A DNA stretch of 64,000 bases, from positions 1 to 64,000 of the forward strand of contig JACRAR010000066.1 of NCBI GenBank assembly GCA_016234745.1. The letters run 5' to 3'. Below, one piece after another: positions 7,275 through 17,382 of the stretch. The notes below the pieces were generated by a model, which did no database searches, was not told the origin of the DNA, and saw only the letters and a list, made by a program, of their open reading frames with translations. A program made the position numbers and the translations under genes. This DNA comes from Betaproteobacteria bacterium (lineage in GTDB: Bacteria > Pseudomonadota > Gammaproteobacteria > Burkholderiales > Rhodocyclaceae). The stretch's first letter is position 1. Each line of letters starts with the position of its first letter.

Positions 7275-8704
7275 GCCAGATGGCCATGCCCGATCCCGCC
7301 AGCGCCTTTCGCCAGCGCAGCCGCAGCGCGGTTGACGACAGCGCGCAGCGCCAGAATTTCCGCAGCGCCATGGATTACCTGCAGGCCAAGCGCCGCACCC
7401 AGTTTCCCGACGAACAGGAACTCGTCGGACTGCGCGACCTGGGTGAAGCCATCCGCCGCTACAGCCTGGCCAACCTGCCGCGCCTGCTCGAACAACTCGA
7501 GCAGAACCTCACCGCCAACGGCATCCGGGTGCATTGGGCGGAAAACGCCGAGGAAGCCAATGCGATTGCCCTGGCCATCGCCCGCCGGGTCGAGGCGCGC
7601 CGCATCGTCAAGGGCAAGTCGATGGTCAGCGAGGAAATCGGCTTCAATCATGCGATGCAGGCCGCCGGCATCGAGGCGCTCGAATCCGACATGGGCGAGT
7701 ACATCGTCCAGTTGGCCGGCGAGACGCCTTCCCACATCATCATGCCGGCGATCCACAAGACCAAGCAGGCGATTGCCGCGCTGTTTGTCGAGAAGATTCC
7801 CGGCGTCGAATACACCGAGGACGTCGACGCGCTGATCCAGATCGGCCGCCGGGTGCTGCGGCGCAAGTTTGCCGAGGCCGACATCGGTCTCTCCGGCGTC
7901 AATTTCGCCGTGGCCGAAACCGGCACGCTGTGCCTGGTCGAGAACGAGGGCAACGGCCGCATGTGCACCACGGTGCCCAGGGTGCATATCGCCGTCACCG
8001 GCATCGAGAAGGTGGTCGAGAAGCTCGAACACGTGCCGCCGCTATTTAGCCTGCTGACGCGCTCGGCCACCGGCCAGGCGGTCACCACCTACCTCAATCT
8101 GATCAGCCATCCGCGCCAGCCCGGCGAGAAAGACGGGCCCGAGGAAGTTCATCTGATCCTGATCGACAACGGTCGCAGCCAGGCCTACGCCGACGCACAA
8201 CTGCGCACCACCCTGCAGTGCATCCGCTGCGGCGCCTGCATGAACCATTGCCCGGTGTATGCGCGCATCGGCGGCCATGCCTACGGCACCACCTATCCCG
8301 GACCGATCGGCGCGATCGTCTCGCCGCACATGCTGGGACTGGCCGCGACCTATCCGCTGGCCTTCGCCTCGACGCTGTGCCATGCCTGCGTCGAAGTCTG
8401 CCCGGTGCGCATCCCGATTACCGATCTGCTGATCCGCCTGCGCAACGAGGCACAGGCACAGCCCGGCACGGTGAACGCTTCATTGCGTGGCAGCGGTGCG
8501 GCACGCACGGCCTTGGTCAGCGCCATCTGGAACGCTTGGGCGCTAATCTATAGCCGCCTCGGGCTGTACTGCCTGACGTCGTGGTTCATGAGCCGCGGCC
8601 GGGCACTCTCGCCCATCGAGCAAGGCGCCTGGACCCGAAGCCGCACACCGCTCACGCCGGCGCCCAGGCGCCTGCGCGACCTGCTCAAGGACAGGCGGCC
8701 GTGA
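7271..8704 (+). CDS. lutB: LutB-type LUD plus iron-sulfur lactate oxidation subunit
   Basis: 477 residues. The N-terminal two thirds is a LUD domain (for example VKGKSMVSEEIGFNHAM and AVAETGTLCLVENEGNGRM). The C-terminal third binds two [4Fe-4S] clusters: CIRCGACMNHCPVY near residue 316 and CHACVEVCPVRIP near 370. This is the LutB/YkgF architecture. It overlaps lutC and the following dehydrogenase gene by 4 bp each, so equal expression is likely. LutABC transfers electrons from L-lactate toward the respiratory chain. Confidence 0.87.
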   Translation: MSQMAMPDPASAFRQRSRSAVDDSAQRQNFRSAMDYLQAKRRTQFPDEQELVGLRDLGEAIRRYSLANLPRLLEQLEQNLTANGIRVHWAENAEEANAIALAIARRVEARRIVKGKSMVSEEIGFNHAMQAAGIEALESDMGEYIVQLAGETPSHIIMPAIHKTKQAIAALFVEKIPGVEYTEDVDALIQIGRRVLRRKFAEADIGLSGVNFAVAETGTLCLVENEGNGRMCTTVPRVHIAVTGIEKVVEKLEHVPPLFSLLTRSATGQAVTTYLNLISHPRQPGEKDGPEEVHLILIDNGRSQAYADAQLRTTLQCIRCGACMNHCPVYARIGGHAYGTTYPGPIGAIVSPHMLGLAATYPLAFASTLCHACVEVCPVRIPITDLLIRLRNEAQAQPGTVNASLRGSGAARTALVSAIWNAWALIYSRLGLYCLTSWFMSRGRALSPIEQGAWTRSRTPLTPAPRRLRDLLKDRRP

Positions 8705-11481
8705 GCCCGTTGCTCCAATCCCTGGCGCGCATCCTGCCCGAGCGCCAGGTGATCACCGACAGCCTGCGCCGCCTCGCCTACGGCACCGATGCCAGTTTCT
8801 ACCGCCTGATTCCCGAGGTCGTCGCCGTCGTCGAATCCGAGGAAGAAGTGCAGACCCTGCTGCAGGCTGCGCGCACTCACGGCCGTCCGGTGACTTTCCG
8901 CGCCGCCGGCACCAGCCTCTCCGGCCAGGCCATCACCGACGGCGTACTGGCCCTGATCGGCGAGGGCTTCGCCACCTGCGAGATCGCCGCTGGCGGGGCC
9001 AGGGTGCGCGTCGGCCCCGCCATCATCGGCGGCGAAGTGAATTACCGCCTCGCCCCGCTCGGCCGCAAGATCGGTCCCGACCCGGCCTCGATCAACGCCT
9101 GCAAGATCGGCGGCATCGCCGCCAACAATGCCTCCGGCATGTGCTGCGGCACGGCGCAGAACAGCTACCGCACGCTGGCCGGCCTGCGCCTGGTGCTGGC
9201 GGACGGCACGCTGCTGGATACCGAAGACGCCTCCAGCATTGCCGCCTTTCGCCAAAGCCATGCCGCCCTGGTCGATGAACTGAATCGCATCGGTGCGCAA
9301 ACGCGTGCCGATGCCGCACTCGCCACGCGCATCCGCCACAAGTTCAGGATCAAGAACACCACCGGCTACAGCCTCAACGCCCTGGTCGATTACGAAGACC
9401 CGATCGACATCCTCGCCCACCTCATGATCGGCTCGGAAGGCACGCTGGGCTTCATCTCACGCATCACCTACAACACGGTGGTCGAAGATCCCTGCAAAGC
9501 CAGCGCCCTGGTGTTTTTCCCGAACATGGAATCCGCCTGCCAGGCGGTCATGCGCCTCAAACCCGAACCGGTCTCCGCAGTCGAGTTGCTCGACCGGCCG
9601 GCGCTGCGCTCGGTCGAGAACAAGCCGGGATTGCCGCCGTTGATCCGCACGCTCGGCAAGGATGCCGCCGCCCTGCTGATCGAAGTGCGCGCGGAGAATG
9701 CCGCCCGCCTCGATCAGCGCATCGCGGCGGCGCTCGGCGCGTTGAGCGGCATTGCAACCATAGAGCCGCCGAGCTTTTCCACCGACACCGCGACCTGCGA
9801 GATGTACTGGAAGGTACGCAAGGGCACCTTCCCTTCGGTCGGCGCCATGCGCCGCACCGGCACCACCGTGATCATCGAGGACGTGGCCTTCCCGATCGAG
9901 TCGCTGGCCGCGGCCACGCTCGACCTGCAGGCGCTGCTGCGGCAGCACGGCTACAGCGAAGGGATCATCTTCGGTCATGCGCTCGAAGGCAATTTGCATT
10001 TCGTGTTCACCCAGGATTTCTCGGATGCCGCGGAAGTGGCGCGCTACGCCCGCTTCATGGACGACATCTGCAAGCTGGTCGTCGAAAAATACGACGGCTC
10101 GCTCAAGGCCGAGCACGGCACCGGCCGCAACATGGCGCCCTTCGTCGAGATGGAGTGGGGCCGCCAGGCGACCGAGCTGATGCGCCGCATCAAGCAGTTG
10201 TTCGACCCGGAAAACCTGCTCAATCCCGGTGTCATCATCAACGACGACCCGCAGTCGCACTTGAAGCACCTCAAGCCAATGCCCGCGGCGGAAGACATTG
10301 TCGACCGCTGCATCGAGTGCGGCTTCTGCGAACCGCTCTGCCCTTCGCACCGGCTCACGCTCTCGCCGCGCCAGCGCATCGTCAGCTGGCGCGAACTGTC
10401 ACGGCGCAGCGCTGCCGGAGAAAGCGCCGCCGATGTCGAAGCGGATTTCGCCTACTATGGCATCGACACCTGCGCGGGTTGCGGCCTGTGTTCCACCGCC
10501 TGCCCGGTCGGCATCGACACCGGCGAACTGACGCGCCTGCTGCGCGGCCGTGGACTGGGCAGCGCCGCACGCCAGGTCGGCGAATGGGCCGCCGGCAATT
10601 TCGGCAAGGTCGCGGCGCTCTCGCGCGCCGGCCTCACGCTCGGGCATGCCGTCTCGAGCGTGGTTGGCGACGGGCTGGTGGCGCAGCTTTCCAAGGGCGC
10701 CTGGAAACGCGGCATGCCCCAGGCCGGCAGACTGCCAGTGCCGCATCTGGGCAAGGGCGACCCGGTGGTGTATTTCCCCGCCTGCGGCGGCCGCATCTTC
10801 GGCGCCAACAGCGCCGAGGAACCCGCGCTGCCGGAAGTCGTGATGGAACTGCTGGTGCGTGCCGGCTATGCACCGCGCCTGCCGGAGGGTTTCGACAAAC
10901 TCTGCTGCGGACAGATGCTCGCCAGCAAGGGCCTGGCCGAGGAAGCGGCTGAGATGGCCGATACCGTCACAGCCGCCTTGATCAAGGCGGCCGATGACGG
11001 CCAGGGCGGCTACCATCCCATCCTTATGGATGCCAGCACCTGCTCCGTGCGCATGCAGAAACATCTGGACGGCCGCCTGCCGCTCTATGATTTCCATGAG
11101 TTCGCCCACGATGCGCTGCTGCCGCGCCTGCGCATCGCGCGCAAGGCGGGGCCGGTCGCCCTGCACATCAACTGCAGCGTGCGGCGCGCCGCTACGGACG
11201 GCAAGCTGCGCCGCCTGATCGAAACCTGCGTCGATGCGATCGTCGAACCCGCCGGCGTAACCTGCTGCGGCTTCGCCGGCGACCGCGGCTTCGTCGTCCC
11301 GGAACTCAACGTGCATGCGCTGCGCAAGATTCATGAAGCACTGCCGGCAAACTGTTGCGAAGGGATATCCACCAACCGCACCTGCGAAATCGGCCTGACC
11401 GCCGAAACCGGCCGGCCCTATCGCTCCATCGCCTACCTGCTCGAAGAATGCAGCAGGGAAAGCGCCGCGCTGAGCTGCTGA
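8701..11481 (+). CDS. FAD-binding and Fe-S-binding D-lactate dehydrogenase-type oxidoreductase
   Basis: 926 residues from a GTG at 8701 that overlaps the lutB stop; an upstream ATG in the same frame at 8581 would lie wholly in lutB. Domains in order: FAD-binding type 4 (VTFRAAGTSLSGQAITDG, then a G-G-I-A-A-N-N-A-S-G-M segment), FAD-oxidase C-terminal domain (HALEGNLHFVFTQDF, KAEHGTGRNMAPFVE), two ferredoxin motifs (CIECGFCEPLCP near 537; CAGCGLCSTACPVG near 590) and two CCG motifs (CCGQMLASKG near 735; CCGFAGDRGF near 854). This is the membrane-associated D-lactate (or glycolate/2-hydroxyglutarate) dehydrogenase type of many proteobacteria. Linked to lutACB, D-lactate is the likely substrate, so the operon could oxidise both lactate isomers. 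Confidence 0.82.
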   Translation: MSPLLQSLARILPERQVITDSLRRLAYGTDASFYRLIPEVVAVVESEEEVQTLLQAARTHGRPVTFRAAGTSLSGQAITDGVLALIGEGFATCEIAAGGARVRVGPAIIGGEVNYRLAPLGRKIGPDPASINACKIGGIAANNASGMCCGTAQNSYRTLAGLRLVLADGTLLDTEDASSIAAFRQSHAALVDELNRIGAQTRADAALATRIRHKFRIKNTTGYSLNALVDYEDPIDILAHLMIGSEGTLGFISRITYNTVVEDPCKASALVFFPNMESACQAVMRLKPEPVSAVELLDRPALRSVENKPGLPPLIRTLGKDAAALLIEVRAENAARLDQRIAAALGALSGIATIEPPSFSTDTATCEMYWKVRKGTFPSVGAMRRTGTTVIIEDVAFPIESLAAATLDLQALLRQHGYSEGIIFGHALEGNLHFVFTQDFSDAAEVARYARFMDDICKLVVEKYDGSLKAEHGTGRNMAPFVEMEWGRQATELMRRIKQLFDPENLLNPGVIINDDPQSHLKHLKPMPAAEDIVDRCIECGFCEPLCPSHRLTLSPRQRIVSWRELSRRSAAGESAADVEADFAYYGIDTCAGCGLCSTACPVGIDTGELTRLLRGRGLGSAARQVGEWAAGNFGKVAALSRAGLTLGHAVSSVVGDGLVAQLSKGAWKRGMPQAGRLPVPHLGKGDPVVYFPACGGRIFGANSAEEPALPEVVMELLVRAGYAPRLPEGFDKLCCGQMLASKGLAEEAAEMADTVTAALIKAADDGQGGYHPILMDASTCSVRMQKHLDGRLPLYDFHEFAHDALLPRLRIARKAGPVALHINCSVRRAATDGKLRRLIETCVDAIVEPAGVTCCGFAGDRGFVVPELNVHALRKIHEALPANCCEGISTNRTCEIGLTAETGRPYRSIAYLLEECSRESAALSC

Positions 11482-11527
11482 CCACTATTTTTGTTACAGG
11501 CTTCGCTCTCAACCAGGAGGAGACAAC

Positions 11528-14218
11528 ATGACTACCCCTAACGCTGCCACACCGGCTGTCACGGACATCGATGCACAGGAAACCGGCGAGTGGCTTGACG
11601 CGCTGGAAGCCGTGGTCGCGCAGGAGGGTTCGCAACGCGCCCATTACCTCATCGAGCAGCAGATCACGGCCGCCCGCCGTCTGGGCATCAATCTGCCCTA
11701 TAGCGCGAGCACCGAATACATCAACACCATCCCGCGCGAGTTGCAAATCACTGCGCCGGGCGATTACGCCATCGAGAACCAGATCCGCGCCTATGTACGC
11801 TGGAATGCGCTGGCGATGGTGCTGCGCGCCAATCAGGATGACTCTCACCTGGGCGGCCACATCGCCAGTTTTGCTTCTGCCGCGACGCTGTTCGACGTCG
11901 GCTTCCAGCATTTCTGGCACGCCCCGAGCGAGCGGCATGGCGGCGATCTGGTGTTCATCCAGGGTCATTCCGCACCCGGCGTGTATGCGCGTGCCTTCAT
12001 GCTCGGGCGCCTGACGGAAGCGCAGCTCGACAATTTCCGCCGCGAGGTCGACGGCAAAGGACTGTCTTCCTACCCGCACCCCTGGCTGATGCCCGATTTC
12101 TGGCAATTCCCGACCGTGTCGATGGGATTGGGTCCTTTGCAGGCGATCTACCAGGCGCGCTTCATGAAATACATCCATGACCGCGGTTTGACCAACACCG
12201 AAGGCAGAAAAGTGTGGGCCTTCATGGGCGACGGCGAGATGGACGAACCGGAGTCGATGGGTGCGATCGGCATGGCCGGTCGAGAAAAACTCGACAACCT
12301 GATCTTCGTCATCAACTGCAACCTGCAAAGGCTGGACGGCCCGGTGCGCGGCAACGGCAAGATCATCCAGGAACTCGAGTCGGATTTCCGCGGTTCCGGC
12401 TGGAACGTCATCAAGCTGATCTGGGGCGGCTACTGGGATCCGTTGCTCGCGGCGGACAAGGGCGGACTGCTGCACCGGCGCATGACGGAATGCGTCGACG
12501 GCGATTACCAGACTTTCAAGGCCAAGGACGGCGCCTATGTGCGCGAGCATTTTTTCAATACGCCCGAATTGAAGGCGATGGTCGCCAACTGGTCAGACGA
12601 GGAGATCTGGCGCCTCAATCGCGGCGGTCACGATCCGCACAAAATCTACAACGCCTATCACGCCGCCGTACATCATACGGGCCAACCCACCGTCATCCTC
12701 GCCAAGACCATCAAGGGCTACGGCATGGGCGAGTCGGGCGAGGCGCAGAACATCACCCATCAGCAGAAAAAGATGGGCACGACTTCGATCAAGGCTTTCC
12801 GCGACCGCTTCAAGCTGCCGATCAAGGACGAAGATCTGGAAAAGCTGCCTTACCTCAAGTTTCCCGAAGGTTCGGCCGAGCTTGAGTATATGCACCTGCA
12901 CCGCCTGGCGCTGGGCGGCTACCTGCCGGCGCGGCGGCGCAGCGTCGAACCGCTGCCGGTGCCACCGCTGTCGGCCTTCGACACGCAACTCAAGGCTGGC
13001 GGCGAAGGCCGCGAGTTTTCCACCACCATGGCCTTCGTGCGCATCCTCAACGTGCTGCTCAAGGACAAGACCATCGGCCAGCGCGTGGTGCCCATCGTGG
13101 TGGACGAGTCGCGCACCTTCGGCATGGAGGGCCTGTTCCGCCAGATCGGCATCTGGAACCAGGAAGGCCAGAAATACGTGCCGCAGGATGCCGACCAGTT
13201 GATGTTCTACAAGGAATCGAAGAACGGCCAGATCCTCCAGGAGGGCATCAACGAAGCCGGCGCCATGGCTGACTGGATCGCCGCAGCAACGTCCTACTCG
13301 ACCCATGGCGTGCAGATGATTCCCTTCTACGTGTTCTATTCCATGTTCGGCCTGCAGCGCACCGGCGACCTCTGCTGGGCCGCCGGCGATTCGCGCGCGC
13401 GCGGCTTCCTGATCGGCGGCACGGCGGGGCGCACCACGCTCAACGGCGAAGGCCTGCAACACGAGGACGGGCATTCGCAAATCCTCGCCGGGACGATCCC
13501 GAACTGCATCTCCTACGATCCGACCTGGGCTTACGAGGTGGCGGTGATCGTGCAGGATGGCCTGCGCCGCATGGTGGCGGAGCAGCAGGACGTGTATTAC
13601 TACCTCACGGTGCTGAACGAAAACTACGAACATCCGGCCATGCCCTCATTTGATAACTACAGTGCTGCGGAGAACATCCTCAAAGGCATGCACCAGTTCA
13701 GGAAAGGCGCCAACTCGAACGGCCCGCGCGTGCAGCTGCTCGGCTCCGGTTCGATTTTCCGCGAGGCGGTGGCCGCCGCGGAGCTCCTGCGCAATGACTG
13801 GGGCGTCGAGTCCGACCTCTGGTCCTGCCCCTCGTTCAACGAACTGGCGCGCGACGGGCAGGATTGCACGCGCTGGAACTTGCTGCACCCGGGCGAGCCG
13901 CAGCGCGAACCGCATGTCAGCGCCTGCCTCAAGGACACACGCGGGCCGGTCATTGCCGCCACCGACTACATCAAGCTGTTCGCCGAGCAGATCCGTGCCT
14001 TCGTGCCGCGTCGCTATGTGGCGCTTGGCACGGACGGCTTCGGCCGCTCCGACACGCGCGAGAAGCTGCGCCATTTCTTCGAGGTCGATCGCTACTGGAT
14101 CACGCTCGCCGCCTTGCGCGCACTGGCCGACGACGGTCAGTTCGAGCATCAGAAAATCGCCGAGGCCATCGCCAAGTATGGCCTCGATCCGAACAAACCC
14201 AACCCGCTAAAGGTCTGA
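11528..14218 (+). CDS. aceE: Pyruvate dehydrogenase E1 component (homodimeric type)
   Basis: 896 residues, the usual length of homodimeric E1. The thiamine diphosphate motif appears as FMGDGEMDEPESMGAIGMAG, and the substrate and transketolase domains follow in normal order (QEGINEAGAMADWIAAATSY; DGFGRSDTREKLRHFFEVD). It decarboxylates pyruvate and reductively acetylates the E2 lipoyl group. The AGGAGGAG ribosome site lies 6 bases before the ATG, only 46 bp after the lactate operon, so both may be read together as a lactate-pyruvate-acetyl-CoA unit. Confidence 0.96.
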   Translation: MTTPNAATPAVTDIDAQETGEWLDALEAVVAQEGSQRAHYLIEQQITAARRLGINLPYSASTEYINTIPRELQITAPGDYAIENQIRAYVRWNALAMVLRANQDDSHLGGHIASFASAATLFDVGFQHFWHAPSERHGGDLVFIQGHSAPGVYARAFMLGRLTEAQLDNFRREVDGKGLSSYPHPWLMPDFWQFPTVSMGLGPLQAIYQARFMKYIHDRGLTNTEGRKVWAFMGDGEMDEPESMGAIGMAGREKLDNLIFVINCNLQRLDGPVRGNGKIIQELESDFRGSGWNVIKLIWGGYWDPLLAADKGGLLHRRMTECVDGDYQTFKAKDGAYVREHFFNTPELKAMVANWSDEEIWRLNRGGHDPHKIYNAYHAAVHHTGQPTVILAKTIKGYGMGESGEAQNITHQQKKMGTTSIKAFRDRFKLPIKDEDLEKLPYLKFPEGSAELEYMHLHRLALGGYLPARRRSVEPLPVPPLSAFDTQLKAGGEGREFSTTMAFVRILNVLLKDKTIGQRVVPIVVDESRTFGMEGLFRQIGIWNQEGQKYVPQDADQLMFYKESKNGQILQEGINEAGAMADWIAAATSYSTHGVQMIPFYVFYSMFGLQRTGDLCWAAGDSRARGFLIGGTAGRTTLNGEGLQHEDGHSQILAGTIPNCISYDPTWAYEVAVIVQDGLRRMVAEQQDVYYYLTVLNENYEHPAMPSFDNYSAAENILKGMHQFRKGANSNGPRVQLLGSGSIFREAVAAAELLRNDWGVESDLWSCPSFNELARDGQDCTRWNLLHPGEPQREPHVSACLKDTRGPVIAATDYIKLFAEQIRAFVPRRYVALGTDGFGRSDTREKLRHFFEVDRYWITLAALRALADDGQFEHQKIAEAIAKYGLDPNKPNPLKV

Positions 14219-14220
14219 TC

Positions 14221-15567
14221 ATGGCAGCCATTATCGAAGTCAAGGTTCCCGACATCGGCGACTTCAAGGACGTGCCGGTGATCGAAATTCATATCAAGCC
14301 CGGCGACGCGGTGCAGGCCGAGGACGCCCTGGTCACGCTCGAATCCGACAAGGCCACCATGGATATTCCCGCGCCTTGCGCCGGCACGGTGAAGGAGGTC
14401 AAGCTCAAGGTCGGCGACAAGGTGGCCGAAGGCGTGCTGGTCCTGCTGCTGGAAACCGGAGCAGAGGCAGCGGCTTCCGCTCCGGCGCCTGCTGCACCAG
14501 CTTCAGCCGCTCCCGCTGCAGTGCCTGCCCCCGCCAAGCTTGAAGTACCCAGCCCCGCTGTCGCGACAGCGCCGGCCTCTCCTCCTGTACCTCCTGCACC
14601 TCCTGTCCTGGCAGTTTCTGCCGCCGGCTCGCCAGCACCGGCGCACGCCAGTCCAAGCGTGCGCCGCTACGCCCGCGAACTGGGCGTCAATGTGGCACTG
14701 GTAGCAGGCACGGGGCCGAAGGGCCGCGTCCTGCACCAGGACGTGCAGGCTTACGTCAAGAATGCGCTGGCGGGAGTCGCGGCTGCCGCTGCAGCCGCGC
14801 CAGGTGCTGGCCTCGACCTGCTGCCCTGGCCGAAAGTCGATTTCGCCAAGTTCGGCCCGGTCGAATCGCGTCCCCTGTCGCGCATCAAGAAGATCTCCGG
14901 CGCCAACCTCTTGCGCAACTGGGTGATGATCCCGCATGTCACCCAGTTCGACGAAGCCGATATCACCGATCTCGAAGCCTTCCGCGTGGCGATGAACAAG
15001 GAACATGAAAAGAGCGCTCATTTGGGTGGATTGAAGCTCACCATGCTGGCCTTCCTCATCAAGGCCAGCGTCGCCGCGCTGAAGAAGTTTCCCGATTTCA
15101 ACGCCTCACTCGACGGCCAGGGTGAGGAAATGCGTCTGGTGCTGAAACAGTATTTCCACATCGGCTTCGCCGCCGACACGCCCAACGGCCTGGTCGTACC
15201 GGTGCTGCGCGATGCCGACAAAAAAGGCGTGTTTGACATCGCCAAAGAAATGGGCGAACTGGCGAAGAAAGCGCGCGACGGCAAGCTCGGCCCGGCCGAG
15301 ATGCAGGGCGGCTGCTTCTCCATCTCGAGCCTGGGCGGCATCGGCGGCACCGCCTTCACGCCCATCATCAATGCCCCCGAAGTCGCCATACTCGGTGTTT
15401 CCAAGACGCAGACCAAACCCATGTGGAACGGCAAAGAATTTGTCCCGCGCGCCATGCTGCCGCTGTCGCTGTCCTATGACCACCGCGTCATCGATGGTGC
15501 TTCCGCAGCGCGCTTCACGAGTTACTTGAGCCAGTTGCTGTGCGACATGCGGAGGACACTGTTATGA
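14221..15567 (+). CDS. aceF: Pyruvate dehydrogenase E2, dihydrolipoyllysine acetyltransferase
   Basis: 448 residues from the ATG at 14221, 2 bp after the aceE stop. A single lipoyl domain covers residues 1-80 (lipoylated Lys in [13 protein letters not shown]), followed by an Ala/Pro-rich swinging linker (about 85-145), the peripheral subunit-binding domain (ASPSVRRYARELGVNV) and the acyltransferase domain ending with the catalytic SYDHRVIDGASAARF. E. coli AceF has three lipoyl domains; one is common outside enterics. It overlaps lpdA by 4 bp. Confidence 0.96.
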   Translation: MAAIIEVKVPDIGDFKDVPVIEIHIKPGDAVQAEDALVTLESDKATMDIPAPCAGTVKEVKLKVGDKVAEGVLVLLLETGAEAAASAPAPAAPASAAPAAVPAPAKLEVPSPAVATAPASPPVPPAPPVLAVSAAGSPAPAHASPSVRRYARELGVNVALVAGTGPKGRVLHQDVQAYVKNALAGVAAAAAAAPGAGLDLLPWPKVDFAKFGPVESRPLSRIKKISGANLLRNWVMIPHVTQFDEADITDLEAFRVAMNKEHEKSAHLGGLKLTMLAFLIKASVAALKKFPDFNASLDGQGEEMRLVLKQYFHIGFAADTPNGLVVPVLRDADKKGVFDIAKEMGELAKKARDGKLGPAEMQGGCFSISSLGGIGGTAFTPIINAPEVAILGVSKTQTKPMWNGKEFVPRAMLPLSLSYDHRVIDGASAARFTSYLSQLLCDMRRTLL

Positions 15568-17351
15568 GCGGCTTCAGCGAAATCAAAGTTCCCGACATCG
15601 GCGACTTCAAGGATGTCCCGGTGATCGAGGTCCATGTCAAGCCGGGCGATGTCCTCAAGGCCGAGGACACGCTGATCACGCTCGAATCGGACAAGGCCAC
15701 CATGGACGTGCCGACGCCGCTTGCCGGCACGGTCAAGGAAGTCAGGGTCAAACTCGGCGACAAGCTTGCCGAAGGCAGCGTGATCGTATTGCTGGACGCT
15801 GCGGCTGAAGCCAGTGCTGCAGCCACCCCGCCGGCGCCGCCACCCGCCCCGGCAACTGCCCGTCCCGAGCCGGCACCCGCCGCAGGCAGCTATGCCGGCA
15901 AGGCCGGCCTCGAATGCGAAATGCTGGTGCTCGGCGCCGGACCGGGCGGCTACTCGGCCGCCTTCCGCGCCGCCGACCTGGGCATGAAGACCGTCCTGGT
16001 AGAACGCTATGCCACGCTCGGCGGGGTTTGCCTCAATGTCGGCTGCATCCCTTCGAAGGCTCTGCTGCATGTCGCCGCCGTCATGGAAGAAGCGCAGCAC
16101 ATGAACGACCTCGGCGTGTCCTTCGCTGCCCCGCAGGTCGATATCGACAAGCTGCGCGCCCACAAAGCCAAGGTGGTCGGCAAGCTCACCGGCGGCCTCG
16201 CCGGCATGGCCAAGGCGCGCAAGGTCGAGACGGTGCGCGGCTACGGCTATTTCCTCGATGCCCATCACCTGGAGGTGGAGAACACCACCGGCGCCGCGCA
16301 GGAGAAGACCGGCGCCAAGCAGGTGATCCGCTTCGAGAAGTGCATCATCGCCACCGGCAGCGCGGCCCTGCACCTGCCTTTCATTCCGCGCGACCCGCGC
16401 ATCGTCGATTCGACCGGGGCGCTGGAACTGCCGAGTTTTGGTGGGAGGGTGCCGAAACGCATGCTGGTGATCGGCGGCGGCATCATCGGCCTGGAAATGG
16501 CCACGGTGTATTCAACCCTGGGCAGCCGTGTCGAAGTGGTCGAAATGCTCGACAGTCTGATGCAGGGACCCGACCGCGACCTGGTCAAAGTTTGGGAAAA
16601 GCAGAATGCCAGGCGCTTCGACAAGATCATGCTGAGGACCAGGACGGTCGCCGTCGAAGCCAAGCCGGACGGACTCTGGGTCAAGTTCGAGGGTGAGCAG
16701 GCGCCGGCCGAGGCGCAGTGCTACGACATGATCCTGCAATCGGCCGGCCGCACGCCCAATGGCAGAAAGATCAAGGCCGAGCAGGCCGGAATCACGGTCG
16801 ATGAGCGCGGCTTCATTCCGGTCGACAGCCAGATGCGCACCAATGTGCCGCACATTTTCGCCATCGGCGACATCGTCGGCCAGCCGATGCTGGCGCACAA
16901 GGCGGTACATGAGGGGCATGTGGCAGCCGAGGCCGCCGCGGGACAGAAGAGCCATTTCGATGCTTCGGTGATTCCCGGCGTCGCCTATACCCATCCCGAA
17001 GTGGCCTGGGTCGGACTCGGCGAGGATCAGGCCAAGAAGGTGGGGCGCCCGGTGGGTGTGGCCAAGTTTCCCTGGGCGGCCTCCGGCCGCGCCATCGCCA
17101 ATGGCGCCGAATACGGCTTCACCAAGCTGGTGTTCGACGCGGAAACCCATCGCATCGTCGGCGGCAGCATGGTCGGTCCCAATGCCGGGGACATGATCGG
17201 CGAAGTGGCGCTGGCCATTGAAATGGGCTGTGACGCCACCGACATCGGCAAGACCATCCACCCCCACCCCACCCTGGGCGAATCGATCGGCATGGCCGCC
17301 GAAGTTCAGGAGGGCGTGTGTACCGACTTGCCTCCGCTGCGAAAAAAATAG
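15564..17351 (+). CDS. lpdA: Pyruvate dehydrogenase E3, dihydrolipoyl dehydrogenase with N-terminal lipoyl domain
   Basis: 595 residues against about 475 for plain E3. The extra N-terminal 120 residues are a full lipoyl domain ([13 protein letters not shown]) very like that of the adjacent aceF, then an Ala/Pro linker. The E3 part starts near residue 118 with the FAD site [19 protein letters not shown], has the redox disulfide [13 protein letters not shown], an NAD site ([20 protein letters not shown]) and the catalytic His-Glu pair ([11 protein letters not shown]). Lipoyl-E3 fusions are known in Neisseria and other betaproteobacteria. It completes the aceE-aceF-lpdA operon. Confidence 0.95.
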   Translation: MSGFSEIKVPDIGDFKDVPVIEVHVKPGDVLKAEDTLITLESDKATMDVPTPLAGTVKEVRVKLGDKLAEGSVIVLLDAAAEASAAATPPAPPPAPATARPEPAPAAGSYAGKAGLECEMLVLGAGPGGYSAAFRAADLGMKTVLVERYATLGGVCLNVGCIPSKALLHVAAVMEEAQHMNDLGVSFAAPQVDIDKLRAHKAKVVGKLTGGLAGMAKARKVETVRGYGYFLDAHHLEVENTTGAAQEKTGAKQVIRFEKCIIATGSAALHLPFIPRDPRIVDSTGALELPSFGGRVPKRMLVIGGGIIGLEMATVYSTLGSRVEVVEMLDSLMQGPDRDLVKVWEKQNARRFDKIMLRTRTVAVEAKPDGLWVKFEGEQAPAEAQCYDMILQSAGRTPNGRKIKAEQAGITVDERGFIPVDSQMRTNVPHIFAIGDIVGQPMLAHKAVHEGHVAAEAAAGQKSHFDASVIPGVAYTHPEVAWVGLGEDQAKKVGRPVGVAKFPWAASGRAIANGAEYGFTKLVFDAETHRIVGGSMVGPNAGDMIGEVALAIEMGCDATDIGKTIHPHPTLGESIGMAAEVQEGVCTDLPPLRKK

Positions 17352-17382
17352 ACCATGTCGAACTTTCAAATCAAATAAAACC

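Noticed and set aside
8581-8700. Upstream ATG for the FAD/Fe-S dehydrogenase
   Set aside because: The 40 extra codons lie wholly inside lutB and are not dehydrogenase-like; the GTG at 8701 gives the standard overlap and N terminus.
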